Shown here piece by piece: positions 62,350-64,000 of a stretch of DNA of 64,000 nt. The notes under the pieces were generated by a model. That model made no database searches and had not been told where the DNA came from. It saw nothing but the letters and a program-made list of their open reading frames with translations. A program made the translations under genes and the position numbers. Position 1 is the first letter of the stretch, and each line of letters starts with the position of its first letter. Origin of the DNA: Polaromonas sp. A23 (lineage in GTDB: Bacteria; Pseudomonadota; Gammaproteobacteria; Burkholderiales; Burkholderiaceae_C); NCBI RefSeq assembly GCF_002001015.1, contig NZ_MUNO01000007.1, forward strand, positions 1 through 64,000. Direction: 5' to 3'.

Positions 62350-64000
62350 ATGAACCACACTCATCACACTCATGCCTCCCATGGAACCGGCACAGCGGCA
62401 CCCGGCGCTGCAGCGGAGATCTCCCATGGCGATACCGCGGTAACCGGCGGAGCGATCTACACCTGCCCCATGCATCCGCAGATCCGGCAGGACCACCCGG
62501 GCACCTGCCCGATCTGCGGCATGACGCTGGAGCCCGTCATGCCCAGCCTGGAGGATGACGACAACCCGGAACTTGCCTCCTTCACCCGCCGCTTCTGGTG
62601 GACGCTGCCGCTCACTGTGGTGGTCACCGCGTTGGCGATGTTCGGCCACCAGCTCGGCTGGTTCGGCATGGCGACGCAAAGCTGGATCGAACTGGTGCTC
62701 AGCCTGCCGGTGGTGTTGTGGGCGGGCTGGCCTTTCTTCGTGCGGGGTGCGCAGTCGGTGATCCACCGCAGTCCGAACATGTGGACCCTCATCGGCCTGG
62801 GCACCGGCGCCGCCTTTGCCTATAGCGTCGTGGCCACGGTGGCGCCGGGCGTTTTCCCGGACTCGTTTGTTTCCATGGGCCGCGTCGCGGTCTATTTTGA
62901 GGCGGCGGCCGTCATCATCTCGCTCACCTTGCTCGGCCAGATGCTGGAATTGAAAGCGCGTTCGCAGACCTCGGCGGCGATCAAGTCGCTGCTGGGCCTG
63001 GTGCCCAAGACAGCCCGCCGCATCCAGTCCGACGGCACGGAAGAAGACGTGCCGCTGACCCATGTGCATGTGGGCGACAGTCTGCGTGTACGCCCCGGCG
63101 AGAAAGTGCCTGTCGATGGGGTGGTCACCGAAGGCAGCAGTGCCGTTGACGAATCGATGCTGACCGGAGAACCATTGCCGGTGAGCAAGCGCCCCGGCGA
63201 CAAACTCATAGGCGCCACGCTCAACACCAGCGGCGCCCTGGTCATGCGCTCCGAGCGCGTCGGCGCACAGACCATGCTGTCGCAGATCGTGCAGATGGTC
63301 GCGCAGGCCCAGCGCTCCAAGGCGCCGATGCAACGCATGGCCGACCAGGTCGCCGGCTGGTTCGTGATGGCCGTGGTCGCCATCGCGGTGCTGACCTTCT
63401 TCGGCTGGGGATTTTTCGGGCCGCAACCGAGCTGGGTGTATGGCCTGATCAACGCCGTGGCGGTGCTCATCATCGCCTGTCCCTGCGCACTGGGACTGGC
63501 CACACCGATGTCCATCATGGTCGCCACCGGCAAGGCTGCGGGTCAGGGCATTCTTTTTCGTGATGCCGCTGCGATCGAACACCTCCGCAAGGTCGATGTG
63601 CTGATCGTCGACAAAACCGGCACGCTAACGGCCGGCAAGCCGGCGTTTGACCGGGCGGTCCCTGCCGCAGGTTTCAGCGCCGACGAGGTGCTGCGGCTGG
63701 CTGCCAGCCTGGACCAGGGCAGCGAACACCCGCTGGCCGAAGCGATTGTGAGCGCTGCGCGCGAGCGCGGTCTTTCACTCGACAAGCCCGAGAGTTTCGA
63801 ATCAGCCAGCGGTATTGGCGTCAGCGGGCGCGTGGCCGGCCGGGCGCTCGCACTCGGCAACACGGCGCTGATGGCGCAAGCCGGTGTTGCGGTGGACACA
63901 CTGCTGTCTCAGGCTGAAGCGCTGCGCGCCGAAGGCGCCAGCGTGATGCACCTCGCGGTGGACGGCCAGCTCGCCGGCCTGCTGGCTGTGGCCGATCCGG
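62350..64000 (+). CDS. copA: Copper-translocating P-type ATPase (CopA type), 3' end beyond the window
   Basis: 550 codons of a P1B ATPase, truncated by the window edge. His-rich N-terminus, then a heavy-metal-binding zinc-ribbon-like region ([22 protein letters not shown]), eight-helix core, [10 protein letters not shown] actuator, CPC in [13 protein letters not shown] and phosphorylated Asp421 in DKTGTLT. HP in the nucleotide domain (SEHPLAEAI). It exports Cu(I). The start at 62350 has AAGGA nine bases upstream; the ATG at 62341 is too close to it. Confidence 0.93.
   Translation, partial: MNHTHHTHASHGTGTAAPGAAAEISHGDTAVTGGAIYTCPMHPQIRQDHPGTCPICGMTLEPVMPSLEDDDNPELASFTRRFWWTLPLTVVVTALAMFGHQLGWFGMATQSWIELVLSLPVVLWAGWPFFVRGAQSVIHRSPNMWTLIGLGTGAAFAYSVVATVAPGVFPDSFVSMGRVAVYFEAAAVIISLTLLGQMLELKARSQTSAAIKSLLGLVPKTARRIQSDGTEEDVPLTHVHVGDSLRVRPGEKVPVDGVVTEGSSAVDESMLTGEPLPVSKRPGDKLIGATLNTSGALVMRSERVGAQTMLSQIVQMVAQAQRSKAPMQRMADQVAGWFVMAVVAIAVLTFFGWGFFGPQPSWVYGLINAVAVLIIACPCALGLATPMSIMVATGKAAGQGILFRDAAAIEHLRKVDVLIVDKTGTLTAGKPAFDRAVPAAGFSADEVLRLAASLDQGSEHPLAEAIVSAARERGLSLDKPESFESASGIGVSGRVAGRALALGNTALMAQAGVAVDTLLSQAEALRAEGASVMHLAVDGQLAGLLAVADP

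Noticed and set aside
61858..63582. 574-codon minus-strand frame opposite the lipoprotein and copA
   Set aside because: Antisense shadow; crosses two genes and the CueR promoter.

Overview
The window reads as chromosomal DNA of a high-GC betaproteobacterium of the order Burkholderiales, most likely Comamonadaceae (Polaromonas/Rhodoferax/Variovorax-like). The grounds are gene content (EttA, DUF1415, YaeQ, DUF427, CadR-type regulator, several ABC uptake operons) and several intergenic repeat families, including a roughly 60-bp element with the core AAATTnATAGCT that I find ten times. No integrase, transposase, rRNA, tRNA or CRISPR array was seen. Identification rests on reading motifs only; no database search was possible.

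Layout. 1-573: repeats, no gene. 574-6810: housekeeping and stress genes (UspA, DUF427, glycine-zipper protein, cupin, serine hydrolase, a MesD-like short methionine synthase, a luciferase-like monooxygenase, YaeQ). 6807-6975: a 169-bp element with 23-bp terminal inverted repeats. 7177-14393: catalase-like protein, acyl-CoA ligase, then a GntR regulator with a polar amino acid ABC transporter; two related operator-like palindromes flank the regulator gene. 14571-20882: orphan PAS/GAF histidine kinase, MFS transporter with a coupled 59-codon gene, and TetR / DUF2141 / fatty acid hydroxylase genes.

20899-36783 is a metal region. A divergent CadR regulator and CDF exporter lead into a long plus-strand set of mostly periplasmic copper-type proteins: two paralogous CxxCxxCxxC small proteins, a TolC-family lipoprotein, a multicopper oxidase, a Spy-like protein, a cupredoxin, a DUF411 protein, two CusF-like proteins, a possible outer-membrane protein, an HMA protein and a MerT-like membrane protein. 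A convergent minus-strand set follows (YVTN propeller, SRPBCC, DUF2933, Tat-exported protein), then a PacL-type P-type ATPase behind a perfect FNR/ANR box. The two paralogous small genes share a conserved promoter-like sequence (TTGAAC, 16 bp, TATCAT) ending six bases before each ATG. No RND pump is encoded beside the TolC and CusF genes. A second copper locus at the right end has a Met-rich lipoprotein and a CopA-type ATPase, cut by the window edge, behind a textbook CueR-type promoter.

36985-47425: an orphan TAXI protein, a lower-GC pair (DUF2971 and an unknown), VOC, redoxin, AraC, DUF1415, EttA preceded by a 29-codon leader ORF, and a RhlE-type helicase whose Gly-rich tail overlaps the start of an SDR gene.

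47540-61657 is a sugar/sugar-acid locus. The minus-strand set encodes a 2-hydroxyacid dehydrogenase, a carbohydrate ABC transporter, gluconate 5-dehydrogenase-like and L-idonate dehydrogenase-like enzymes, a cupin, a FadR-type regulator and gluconokinase. The divergent plus-strand set encodes an IlvD/Edd dehydratase, a DenD-like dehydrogenase, KDGal kinase, KDPGal aldolase and an SDR. I infer that ketogluconate/idonate is brought to 6-phosphogluconate by one arm, and a galactonate-like acid to pyruvate plus glyceraldehyde 3-phosphate by the other, possibly under one FCD regulator with ATCATATnAT sites.
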